Notes under the pieces: generated by a model
What the model was told of the DNA's origin: nothing
The model's input: the letters and a program-made list of their open reading frames with translations, nothing else
The model's database searches: none
Assembly (NCBI GenBank): GCA_029565065.1
Contig: JAKQOW010000019.1
Location: 1-64,000 of the forward strand
Length of the DNA: 64,000 nucleotides
Origin: Acidobacteriota bacterium
GTDB taxonomy: Bacteria; Acidobacteriota; JAAYUB01
Reading direction: 5' to 3'
Made by a program: the position numbers and the translations under genes
In this document: piece by piece, positions 1 through 7,118 of the stretch
How positions within the stretch are numbered: the first letter of the stretch is position 1
Layout of the letters: every line of letters starts with the position of its first letter

Positions 1-330
1 TTCGCCCACCGCGTTGGAGTTCTGGCCCGGCGTGTTCATGACCACCACGCCCTTCGCCGTCGCCGCCTTCAGGTCGATGTTGTCGTACCCCGCGCCGGCG
101 CGGACCACCAGCTTGAGTTTCTTCCCCGCCTCCAGGACCTCAGGCGTCACCAGGTCGCTGCGGACGATGAGGGCGTCGACGTCCGCCACCGCCTTATGGA
201 AGTCGGCGACGTCCTTGTAGTTCTCCAGCAGGACCATTTCGTAGCCGGCCCCTTTCAGGATGTCGGCAATCCCCGTGACCGCCACCTTGGCGAACGGCTT
301 TTCCGTGGCCACCAGCACCTTTCTCGACAT
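1..330 (-). CDS. serA: D-3-phosphoglycerate dehydrogenase, N-terminal part (cut by window edge)
   Basis: This is the first 110 codons of a gene reading off the left edge of the window. The translation begins MSRKVLVATEKPFAK and contains LKLVVRAGAGYDNID and VVMNTPGQNSNAV, which are hallmarks of the N-terminal substrate-binding lobe of the D-isomer 2-hydroxyacid dehydrogenase family. The VRAGAGYDNID stretch carries the family's conserved substrate-lobe Arg and Gly residues. SerA oxidises 3-phosphoglycerate with NAD+ as the first step of serine synthesis in the cytoplasm. The ATG at 330 has a GGAGG-type ribosome site just upstream. The Rossmann NAD domain and any ACT domain lie outside the window, so another 2-hydroxyacid dehydrogenase cannot be fully excluded. 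Confidence 0.85.
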   Translation of the reverse strand, partial: MSRKVLVATEKPFAKVAVTGIADILKGAGYEMVLLENYKDVADFHKAVADVDALIVRSDLVTPEVLEAGKKLKLVVRAGAGYDNIDLKAATAKGVVVMNTPGQNSNAVGE

Positions 331-365
331 GGCATCCTCCAATCATGGTGAAATAAGTTATGCTC

Positions 366-394
366 ATTGTAATTCCGATCGGGGGCGGAGTCAA
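366..394 (-). promoter_or_regulatory. sigma-70-type promoter of serA
   Basis: On the minus strand a TTGACT -35 box (394-389) is separated by exactly 17 bases from a TACAAT -10 box (371-366). This predicts a start site near 359 and a short leader to the serA ATG at 330. It overlaps no gene and lies back to back with the promoter of the lipoprotein gene. Confidence 0.6.
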
Positions 395-411
395 ACGGCG
401 GCGGCACCCCC

Positions 412-440
412 TTGAGGAAAGTCGGAAAATGGCTGATAAT
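412..440 (+). promoter_or_regulatory. sigma-70-type promoter of the small lipoprotein gene
   Basis: TTGAGG (412-417), a 17-base spacer and GATAAT (435-440) form a plausible housekeeping promoter. The predicted start near 447 leaves about 30 bases of leader containing the GGAGGGG ribosome site at 469-475. Confidence 0.5.
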
Positions 441-478
441 ATCGGCAATCGCATGCAACACCGGAATCGGAGGGGATC

Positions 479-826
479 ATGAGCACACCGCGCATCGCGG
501 GCGCCGTCGGGATTCTTGCGGTCGCCCTGGTGCTGCTGGCCGCCTGCGGCCCGAAGACTCCGCTGCCCGACACGCACAAGGCGTTCGCCGGGCGCTGGGT
601 TGCCGCCGACGGCACCTGGGTCCACATCTTTCTGGACGGCAGCGGCAGCGTTAAAACCGCCAACACCGAGGTCAACGGCGGCCAGGCCACCATCGTGGGC
701 GCCACCCTGACCATCGGCCTGTTCGGGATCGAGAAGAAATTCGCCATCACGCAGCCGCCGACCGAGATCGAGGGCCGCTGGATTCTCGTCCTGGACAACA
801 TCGAGTACGTCCGGGAATCTCCCTAG
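479..826 (+). CDS. small lipoprotein of unknown function
   Basis: This 115-residue protein begins with a basic start, a hydrophobic stretch and the lipobox LLAAC (Cys about residue 23), so it should be exported and lipid-anchored. The mature part is short and beta-rich, with KAFAGRWVAADGTWVHIFLDGSGSV followed by further GxW/IxGRW-like strands. This resembles small lipocalin-like or META-type beta-barrel lipoproteins, but I cannot name a family. The ATG at 479 has a strong GGAGGGG ribosome site 4-8 bases upstream and a promoter at 412-440. It is transcribed alone, divergently from serA, and ends at a block of tandem repeats. Function unknown. Confidence 0.8.
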   Translation: MSTPRIAGAVGILAVALVLLAACGPKTPLPDTHKAFAGRWVAADGTWVHIFLDGSGSVKTANTEVNGGQATIVGATLTIGLFGIEKKFAITQPPTEIEGRWILVLDNIEYVRESP

Positions 827-829
827 TTC

Positions 830-972
830 GTAATCGTAATCGGGGCTCGGGGCTCGGGGCTCGGGGCTCGAGGCTCGGGGCTCGAGGCTCGGGGTTCGAG
901 GCTCGTTCCCAACAGACGGACATCGGACTTCGGACTTCGGATTTCGTGCTCGTAATTCGTAATCGTGATCGC
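830..972 (+). repeat. modular heptanucleotide tandem repeat block R1
   Basis: Directly after the lipoprotein stop there are about eight tandem copies of a 7-base unit (G/A)GGCTCG, then three copies of the 7-base unit CTTCGGA or CATCGGA, then TTTCGTG, CTCGTAA, TTCGTAA and TCGTGA units. TCG keeps recurring at 6-7 base intervals through all modules. The ORFs that run through it are low-complexity and lack start signals, so I treat it as non-coding. The same modules recur in nine other gaps of this window. Confidence 0.85.
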
Positions 973-991
973 GCAGGTGATGCAATGCCGC

Positions 992-1005
992 TTGACTTAA
1001 GTCAA
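992..1005. promoter_or_regulatory. CRP/FNR-family operator upstream of nitric oxide reductase
   Basis: TTGACTTAAGTCAA is a perfect 14-base palindrome of the form TTGAC-N4-GTCAA, close to the TTGAT-N4-ATCAA sites of FNR/DNR/NnrR regulators. Its centre (998.5) lies 41.5 bases upstream of position 1040. A -10-like TATGCT at 1028-1033 also predicts a start near 1040, so the geometry is that of a class II activator site. DNR/NnrR/FNR proteins are well known to control nitric oxide reductases. Which regulator acts here is inference, since none is encoded in the window. Confidence 0.65.
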
Positions 1006-1072
1006 ATCAATCCGACAGAACATGGTTTATGCTTCCGTTAAGCAGGCGTTAGTGTCCGCGACTCGTTTGGTA

Positions 1073-1087
1073 TTTCACATTGTGAAA
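1073..1087. promoter_or_regulatory. inverted repeat in the norB leader
   Basis: TTTCACA-T-TGTGAAA is a perfect 7+1+7 inverted repeat lying between the predicted transcription start (about 1040) and the norB ribosome site. It could be a second operator or a small RNA hairpin. It does not match the CRP arrangement, because the half-sites are in the opposite order. Confidence 0.4.
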
Positions 1088-1140
1088 GGTCCGATTCGAT
1101 CGGTCGCAGGCACACCCCGCAACTTCAAGGAGGTTTCATC

Positions 1141-3417
1141 ATGACCACCAACAAGTTGAAATGGGCGGCGATCCTCTGTTTCGTCGTCGCCCTGGGCGGT
1201 CTGCTCGTCGGTGGGTTCCTGACTCGCAATCAACTGGCCCCTTACCCCGGACGCGTCGTGGACCCAGCCGGCACCGTCCTGTTCACCCGGGTCGATATCC
1301 TGGCGGGACAGGACGTCTACCAGAAGTACGGCCTGATGGACCATGGCAGCGTCTGGGGCCACGGCTCCCAGCGCGGCATGGAATTCTCCACGGTCACCCT
1401 GCACATGTGGGGTGAAGCCGTGCGCGACCATTTCGCGCAGACGGCCGGCGGGCAGCCGTTCGTCTCGCTCGATGCGGCCGGGCGCCGGGCGGCGGAGGGC
1501 CGGACGGCGGCAGACATGAAAACCAACCGCTATGATACCGCCTCCGACACGCTGGCGCTGAGCGCGGCCCAGGCCGCCGCCCTGCCGGCCCTGGAGGCAT
1601 TCTGGGAGCGGACATTCGGCCAGGGCGAAACCCGCTACGGGTTCCTCCCCGGCACCGTGCCGACGCCCGACGAACGGCGCCAGATCGCCCGATTCTTCAT
1701 CTGGAGCGCCTGGGCGGCGGTGGTGAACCGTCCCGGCGAGTCCTACTCGTTCACGAACAACTGGCCGCCCGACCCGCTGGTGGGGAACACACCCACTCCC
1801 GAGACCTACATCTGGACGCTCGGCGGCGTGCTGTCCCTGTTCCTGGTGCTGGGCTTCTTCATCTTCTACGTCCACAACCACAAGCTCTGGTACGGGCCGG
1901 CCCAGGGCGTCCCGCTGGCCAACAAGCTCATCGACATGCCGCTGACCAACAGCCAGGTCAAGGCGGCCAAGTTTTTCCTGGTGGTCATCCTGCTCTTCCT
2001 GGTGCAGACATGCTTCGGCGGACTGCTCGCCCACTACACCGTCCATCCGGGCAGCTTCTACGTCCCGTTTGTCGCCCAGGAGATCCCGTACAGCTGGGCC
2101 AAGAGCTGGCACCTGCAACTGGCCATCTTCTGGATCGCCACCACCTGGGTGGCTTCGGCGGTCTACCTGGCGCCCATCATCGGCGGGCGTGAGCCGAAGA
2201 AGCAGGGCCTGCTGGTCCAGCTGCTGTTCGGCGCCGTGCTGCTGGTGGCGGTGGGCAGCCTGGCCGGCCAGGTGGCCGGGATCAAGGGGATGCTCGGCGA
2301 CTGGTGGTTCTGGCTCGGACACCAGGGGTGGGAGTACCTGGAGCTTGGTCGACTGTGGCAGATCCTGCTTTTCGCCGGCCTGATCGCCTGGCTGCTCATC
2401 GTCTACCGGGCGGTGGGCCATCATCTGACCCAGAAGAATCCTTCCGACTTCAACTCGCTCATCGCCTTCTACGTCTTCAGCGCGGTGCTGGTGGTGGCCT
2501 TCTTCGGCTTCGGCCTGTTGTACGGCCGGGGCACCCACCTCACCGTGGCCGATTACTGGCGGTGGTATGTGGTGCACATCTGGGTGGAGAGCATCTTCGA
2601 GTTCTTCGGCGTCGCGGTCATCGCCCTGCTCATGGTGGCCATGGGCCTGGTGTCGGCCAAGGCGGCGCTCCGGGTGGCCTACTTCACCGCGGCCATCACC
2701 TTCCTGAGCGGCATCCTGGGCACGGCGCACCACTACTTCTGGTACGGCGGTCCCAGTTACTGGCTGGCGCTGGGCTCGGTGTTCTCATCCATGGAGCCGG
2801 TGCCGTTGTTCGGCCTGGTGGTGCGCGGCATGATGGAATACAAGTCCATCCAGAAGGAGGGCCGGGAGTTCCCCTACCGCTGGCCGCTCTACTTCCTGGT
2901 AGCCTCCTCGTTCTGGAACTTCCTCGGCGCCGGCGTGTTCGGCTTCCTCATCAACCTGCCACTGGTGAACTACTACGAGCACGGCACCTACCTGACCATG
3001 AACCACGGCCACGGCGCCCTGTTCGGCACCTACGGCATGCTCTCGATCGCCCTGCTCCTCTTCTCCTGGCGCGGCCTGGTCAGGAAGGAAGTGTGGAACG
3101 ACAAGCTGCTGAAGGTCTCGTTCGTCGGGCTGAACGTGGGCCTGTTGCTGATGACTCTGGGGACGCTGTTCCCGGTGGGCATCGCCCAGACCTGGACCGC
3201 GTTCACCCACGGCATGCATGCGGCCCGCGATGCCAGCTTCTTCGAGCACGGCTTCGTGGCGTTTATCGGCAACGTGCGCGCCGTGCCCGATCTGATGATC
3301 ATTCTGCTGGGCGTCGTGCCCCTGGCCTGGTTCCTCTTCCGGACCTACCGGCACCTCAAGCCGCGCGAGATCCGCGAGGACGAGTCGGTGTGGGACCGCC
3401 TGGATTTCAAGCCCTAG
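1141..3417 (+). CDS. norB: quinol-dependent nitric oxide reductase (qNOR)
   Basis: This 758-residue inner-membrane enzyme should reduce two NO to N2O using quinol. It has the qNOR architecture: an N-terminal extension that replaces the NorC subunit (about residues 30-220), then a 12-helix heme-copper-oxidase-like core. The expected ligands are present: His324 (HLQLAIF) for heme b, His479 and Glu483 in VVHIWVESIFEFF, His530-His531 in TAHHYFWYGG for the non-heme iron, and His622/His624 in NHGHG for the hemes. The His479 to His530 spacing and the Glu at +4 match the known NorB pattern. An AAGGAGG site at 1127-1133 fixes the ATG. No norQ/D or nitrite reductase gene is adjacent, so NO detoxification is more likely than full denitrification. 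It is followed by a clear terminator. Confidence 0.95.
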   Translation: MTTNKLKWAAILCFVVALGGLLVGGFLTRNQLAPYPGRVVDPAGTVLFTRVDILAGQDVYQKYGLMDHGSVWGHGSQRGMEFSTVTLHMWGEAVRDHFAQTAGGQPFVSLDAAGRRAAEGRTAADMKTNRYDTASDTLALSAAQAAALPALEAFWERTFGQGETRYGFLPGTVPTPDERRQIARFFIWSAWAAVVNRPGESYSFTNNWPPDPLVGNTPTPETYIWTLGGVLSLFLVLGFFIFYVHNHKLWYGPAQGVPLANKLIDMPLTNSQVKAAKFFLVVILLFLVQTCFGGLLAHYTVHPGSFYVPFVAQEIPYSWAKSWHLQLAIFWIATTWVASAVYLAPIIGGREPKKQGLLVQLLFGAVLLVAVGSLAGQVAGIKGMLGDWWFWLGHQGWEYLELGRLWQILLFAGLIAWLLIVYRAVGHHLTQKNPSDFNSLIAFYVFSAVLVVAFFGFGLLYGRGTHLTVADYWRWYVVHIWVESIFEFFGVAVIALLMVAMGLVSAKAALRVAYFTAAITFLSGILGTAHHYFWYGGPSYWLALGSVFSSMEPVPLFGLVVRGMMEYKSIQKEGREFPYRWPLYFLVASSFWNFLGAGVFGFLINLPLVNYYEHGTYLTMNHGHGALFGTYGMLSIALLLFSWRGLVRKEVWNDKLLKVSFVGLNVGLLLMTLGTLFPVGIAQTWTAFTHGMHAARDASFFEHGFVAFIGNVRAVPDLMIILLGVVPLAWFLFRTYRHLKPREIREDESVWDRLDFKP

Positions 3418-3447
3418 GTTTCCCACCTCCGTATTGTCGATACACCG

Positions 3448-3481
3448 CCGCCGGCGCGATCCCGCGCCGGCGGATTATTTT
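3448..3481 (+). terminator. rho-independent terminator of norB
   Basis: A perfect 11-bp GC stem (CCGCCGGCGCG, loop ATCC, CGCGCCGGCGG) at 3448-3473 is followed by ATTATTTT. It lies 30 bases after the norB stop. Confidence 0.85.
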
Positions 3482-3482
3482 C

Positions 3483-3797
3483 GAGGTTCGGGGCTCGGCA
3501 CTCGAGGCTCGTTCCCGGACCGCGGACATCGGAATTCGGGGTTTGCGGCTCGGGGTTTGCGGCTCGGGGTTCGCGGTGCGGGGCTGGCGATTCACGGCTC
3601 GCGGTTCGGGTTTTTCCGTTCATCTAACATTTTCTGTTTTCCGTCTCCCGTCTCCCGATTCACCCATTCATCTTGAACCTCAATGACGATCACGATTACG
3701 ATTACGATCACGATTACGATCACGATTACGAATTACGATTACGAGCACGAATCCTCACCGATTCATCGATTCACCCATTCACCGATTCACCCCAATG
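3483..3797 (+). repeat. modular tandem repeat block R2
   Basis: This 315-base gap after the norB terminator is built almost entirely of repeat modules. In order they are GGCTCG-type heptamers, ATCGGAA-type units, degenerate GGTTTGCGGCTCG units, TCCCGTC heptamers (about 3645-3660), ATTCACCC octamers, a run of CGATTACGATCA-type units (about 3682-3750) and finally CGATTCAC octamers (about 3760-3790). No convincing gene is present. Confidence 0.85.
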
Positions 3798-3826
3798 TTG
3801 AATTCCGGGCCACTTCCCGTTAACAT
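3798..3826 (+). promoter_or_regulatory. putative sigma-70 promoter of the nucleotidase gene
   Basis: TTGAAT (3798-3803), a 17-base spacer and TAACAT (3821-3826) begin immediately where the repeat block ends. The spacing is right but the -10 is weak (4 of 6). Confidence 0.4.
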
Positions 3827-3849
3827 GGTCTTTTTCACAGAGGTGCCCC

Positions 3850-5511
3850 ATGAACCGTTACCGTGTCCGTCCTGCTGGCCGTCTCCAACCGTCCCTGATC
3901 CCATTGATCCTCATCTTGGCCGCCACGCTGGCGCTCGCCGCGTGCGGCGCCCGCCAGGCGTCGGCGCCGCCGCCGGCCGCGGCGCCGGCCGAGGCCGAGC
4001 TGGTCATCCTGCACACCAACGACCACCACGGGCATCCCCTCAAGTACGACCTGCCCGGCTGCCCCGGCGTCGGCGGGCTCGCCGCCCGGCTGACGCTGGT
4101 CAACGGGGTCCGCAGCCGCCACGCCAACGTGCTGGTCCTGGACGCCGGCGACGTGAACCAGGGTCGTCCCGAGTCAAACCTGTTTCTGGGCGAACCGGAT
4201 TTCATCGGCTACAACGCCATCGGCTACGACGCGATGGCGCTGGGCAATCACGAGTTCGACGCCGCCCGCACGGTGCTGATGGAGCAGAAGGCGGCGGCAC
4301 GCTTCCCGTTCCTCTCGGCCAACATCCTCACCGCCGACGGCAAGCCGCTGGTGGAACCGTATCTCATCCGCCGTTTCCCCGGCTTCACCGTGGCGGTCCT
4401 CGGTCTCACCACCGCCGAAACCCGCACCCTGGCGCTGCCGCGCAACATCCGCGACCTCACCATCGCCGACGAGGTGGCCACCGCCCGGCGCTACCTGCCC
4501 GAGCTGCGGCGAAAGGCGGACGTGGTCATCGCCCTGGTGCACCTGGGCATCTCCGAGGATCCCGGCTTCGGCTCCCGCCGCCTGGCCCGCGAGTGCCCCG
4601 AGTTCGACCTCATTGTGGACGGGCACACCCATACGTTCATGGACCACCCGTTGTACGAGGGCCGTGTGCCCATCGTCCAGGCCTGGGCCCGTGGGATCGT
4701 CATGGGCCAGGCGACCCTGCGCCTGCGCAACCGCCGGGTGGCCGGCCTCGAGTGGCAGCCGCTGCCGGTGAACGTGGCGCTCGCTCCGGGCACCCTGTTC
4801 CACGATCCGAAGGTGGCGCCGCCGGCGGAGCGCCTGGCGGAAGACGCTGCGCTGCTGGCGCAGATGGCCGATTACGGTGCCAAGGTCGATGCGATGCTGG
4901 CCGCGGTGATCGGCCACGCCCCGGCCACCTACCGGAACAATCCCGGCCGGGCCGGCGGCCACAGCCTGGGCGGCCTGGTCTGCGACGCCCTGCTGTGGTA
5001 TACGCGCTCACAGGGCGCGGACTTCGCCCTGATGAACCGCGGCTCCATCCGGGCCGACCTGCCCGAGGGTCCCATCCCGCTCAAGGCGGTGTACGCGGCG
5101 CTCCCGTTCGACAACACCGCCGTGATCGTCACCCTGTCGGGCGCCGACGTCCAGGCGCTCTTCGACTACACGGCCACCATCGAAAGCTTCCAGGGCGCTT
5201 CCCCCATCGTCTCGGCCGGCGTCTCGGCCGTCCTCGACCATGCGGCGCGCCGGGCGCGGGACATCCGGATCAACGGGCAGCCCCTGGATCCGGCGGCCAC
5301 CTACCGCGTGGTGACCAATTCGTTCGTGGCCGCCGGCGGCGACGGATACGAGGTGTTCAAGCGGGGCCAGCTGTACGACACCACCGTCTACATGCGGGAG
5401 ATCTTCGCCGCTTTCATCCAGGAATCCGGCGCCTCGCTCGTGCCGGACGACCGCCCGCGGATCATCCTGGAGGGCGCCCCGCCCCCCGCCACGCAGAAGC
5501 CGGCGGCCTGA
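3850..5511 (+). CDS. UshA/5'-nucleotidase-family metallophosphoesterase lipoprotein
   Basis: This 553-residue protein has a signal peptide ending in the lipobox LAAC (Cys32), so it is exported and lipid-anchored. The metallophosphoesterase domain carries ILHTNDHHGH (Asp58, His60), LDAGD (about 97-101), GNHEFD (Asn133, His134) and DGHTHTF, the dinuclear-metal signature of the family. The C-terminal 5'-nucleotidase substrate domain follows, with NRGSIRADL and NSFVAAGGDGYEVF motifs. The likely activity is hydrolysis of nucleotides, UDP-sugars or 2',3'-cyclic nucleotides in the periplasm for scavenging. The length is normal for UshA/YfkN single-unit members. It is monocistronic, with a GAGGTG ribosome site before the ATG. 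The exact substrate cannot be read from sequence. Confidence 0.88.
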   Translation: MNRYRVRPAGRLQPSLIPLILILAATLALAACGARQASAPPPAAAPAEAELVILHTNDHHGHPLKYDLPGCPGVGGLAARLTLVNGVRSRHANVLVLDAGDVNQGRPESNLFLGEPDFIGYNAIGYDAMALGNHEFDAARTVLMEQKAAARFPFLSANILTADGKPLVEPYLIRRFPGFTVAVLGLTTAETRTLALPRNIRDLTIADEVATARRYLPELRRKADVVIALVHLGISEDPGFGSRRLARECPEFDLIVDGHTHTFMDHPLYEGRVPIVQAWARGIVMGQATLRLRNRRVAGLEWQPLPVNVALAPGTLFHDPKVAPPAERLAEDAALLAQMADYGAKVDAMLAAVIGHAPATYRNNPGRAGGHSLGGLVCDALLWYTRSQGADFALMNRGSIRADLPEGPIPLKAVYAALPFDNTAVIVTLSGADVQALFDYTATIESFQGASPIVSAGVSAVLDHAARRARDIRINGQPLDPAATYRVVTNSFVAAGGDGYEVFKRGQLYDTTVYMREIFAAFIQESGASLVPDDRPRIILEGAPPPATQKPAA

Positions 5512-5519
5512 TCACCGGC

Positions 5520-5706
5520 ACGCCTGGGCACACCGATTCACCTCGCCAAGGCGCCAAGCCGCCAGGCATTTGTTCGATGTCGTACGCCGTAACGCAGTCG
5601 CGCAATCAGATGATGTCGGCCCGAGGCAATCGGCCTGCTGACGAAATCAGATTGCCTTCGCGTCCTCCGTGTCTTTGTGGTGAAGACTGCCGATGTCCGA
5701 TGTCCG
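5520..5706. repeat. repeat-derived convergent gap R3
   Basis: This gap lies between the convergent nucleotidase and MgtC/DUF4010 genes. It holds fragments rather than clean arrays: CGATTCACC, GCCAAGGCGCCAAGCCGCC, a CGTCCTCCGTGTCTTTGTGG element (about 5662-5684) and CGATGTCCGATGTCCG next to the downstream stop. The CGTGTC...GTGGTGA element recurs in block R8 near 39720. No gene is evident. Confidence 0.6.
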
Positions 5707-6975
5707 CTAAATGACCAGCAGCGCCGCCACACTGATCGCCGACAGGATCACCAGCATGGCCAGGGCGGTGCGGCCCAGGCGCACGCCGCCGAAGGCGAAG
5801 GCGTAGCCGGCCTTGGCCAGGTTGTTGCTCGCCGTGGCCACCACCACCGCCCCGGCGGCCGTGGCGACGAAGCCGGCGTCGGCCGGGGTCTGGGCCAGGC
5901 TCAGGATGAACGGGTCCACGTCCACCAGGCCCAGGATCAGCGCCAGTCCGTAGACACCCGTCTGCCCGAACTGCTGGAAGGCGAACCGGGTGGCCACCAG
6001 CATCCCCACGAAGATCGCCGCGAACAGGAAGGCGGTCCCCAGCTCCAGCGGGTTGCGGTTGGCCTCACAGGCCGCGCCGTTGCGCTCCGCCTGGCGGCGG
6101 AGGATGCGCCACATCCAGTATCCGCCGCCGCCCAGGGCCAGCAGGCCCAGCGCCACGAAGAGCACCGCCAGGCGATCGAACAGCGGCCGGCCGAACAGGA
6201 ACAGCAGCGCCAGGATCCGCAGGTACATGATCCCCGACGCCATCACGATCCCGCCGGCGTAAGCCGACGGGTCGGCTTTCCCCTTGGCCTGTTTCGCCAG
6301 CACGACCGTGGTGGCCGTGCTCGAGTAGAGGCCGCCCAGCAGCGAGGCGAGGAACAGGCCGCTGCGGTCGTGGAACCGGCGCTGCAGCAGGTAGCTGGCG
6401 TAGGAGATGCCGCTCACCGCGATCACCACCAGCCACGCCTTGTACGGATTGATGGCGAACGGCGTGAACTCGCGGTTGGGCACCACCGGCAGGATCACCG
6501 CGGTGATGATGAGGAACTTGGCGAAGGTGGCCACCTCGTGGGCCGAGATCCGCTGGGCCAGGTTCTCCAGCACGTGTTTCATGTGGACGAGGAGCACCAC
6601 CACCACCGTCGCCGCCAGCGCCAGCCAGTACTCCCCCGACGCGACCACCGCCCCCAGGGCGTAGGTGGCCAGGGCCGAAAACTCGGTGGTGAAGCCGGGC
6701 AGGTCGCGCTCCACCTTGGACCAGTAGAGGATCGCCAGCAGCGTCCCCAGCACCAGCAGCCCGGCGGTGAACGGGATGTAATCGCCCGGCGCCACCACGG
6801 TGAGGAGGAAGCCGCAGACGGCGATGAGGGGATACGTCCGGGCGCCGCCGAAGAAGAAGGTGGGCTTGGTCTCCCGGCGCTCCTCCAGCTGGAAGCCGAT
6901 CATCAGCGACAGGAACAGGGTGACCACCAGGCCGATGCCTTCGGGCGGCACGTTGGCCAGGATCCACTGCATCAT
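5707..6975 (-). CDS. MgtC/SapB- and DUF4010-domain membrane protein
   Basis: This 422-residue protein has about a dozen predicted membrane helices and almost no soluble part. The N-terminal third (GLVVTLFLSLMIGFQLEERR, TYPLIAVCGFLLTV) is MgtC/SapB-like. The remainder (SHEVATFAKFLIITAVILPVVP, LGGLYSSTATTVVLAKQA, ATASNNLAKAGYAFAFGG) matches the DUF4010 family commonly fused to it. The molecular role of this fusion is not established; MgtC relatives affect Mg2+ homeostasis and membrane ATPases. The start is MMQW with the first ATG at 6975. The gene is divergent from rnr. Confidence 0.85.
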   Translation of the reverse strand: MMQWILANVPPEGIGLVVTLFLSLMIGFQLEERRETKPTFFFGGARTYPLIAVCGFLLTVVAPGDYIPFTAGLLVLGTLLAILYWSKVERDLPGFTTEFSALATYALGAVVASGEYWLALAATVVVVLLVHMKHVLENLAQRISAHEVATFAKFLIITAVILPVVPNREFTPFAINPYKAWLVVIAVSGISYASYLLQRRFHDRSGLFLASLLGGLYSSTATTVVLAKQAKGKADPSAYAGGIVMASGIMYLRILALLFLFGRPLFDRLAVLFVALGLLALGGGGYWMWRILRRQAERNGAACEANRNPLELGTAFLFAAIFVGMLVATRFAFQQFGQTGVYGLALILGLVDVDPFILSLAQTPADAGFVATAAGAVVVATASNNLAKAGYAFAFGGVRLGRTALAMLVILSAISVAALLVI

Positions 6976-7037
6976 GGGGCTTGCCTCACTGCCGGCGATC
7001 GATCACGGGATGATTCGGGTCGATTATATCATCCTCC

Positions 7038-7066
7038 TTGGATTTTGCAGCGTCCGCCGCTATACT
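7038..7066 (+). promoter_or_regulatory. sigma-70-type promoter of rnr
   Basis: TTGGAT (7038-7043), a 17-base spacer and TATACT (7061-7066) predict a start near 7073. This makes any translation start upstream of 7073 untenable and supports the ATG at 7119. Confidence 0.6.
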
Positions 7067-7118
7067 GGTTTGGGCTACCAAGCCCCCGCCCGATCTCCCC
7101 CGACGAGGCCCACCCGCC

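Noticed and set aside
194..985. Open frames running through repeat blocks (DYDYEL-, RNRDRDR- or SPEPRAPS-type peptides)
   Set aside because: They are translations of tandem repeats in several frames at once, lack ribosome sites, and differ in frame from block to block. I treat them as non-coding.
1075..2733. Long open frame on the minus strand opposite norB (552 codons)
   Set aside because: It is antisense to a clear qNOR gene, is rich in His, Gln, Asp and Arg as expected from reversed membrane-protein codons, and has no ribosome site. It is a high-GC shadow frame.
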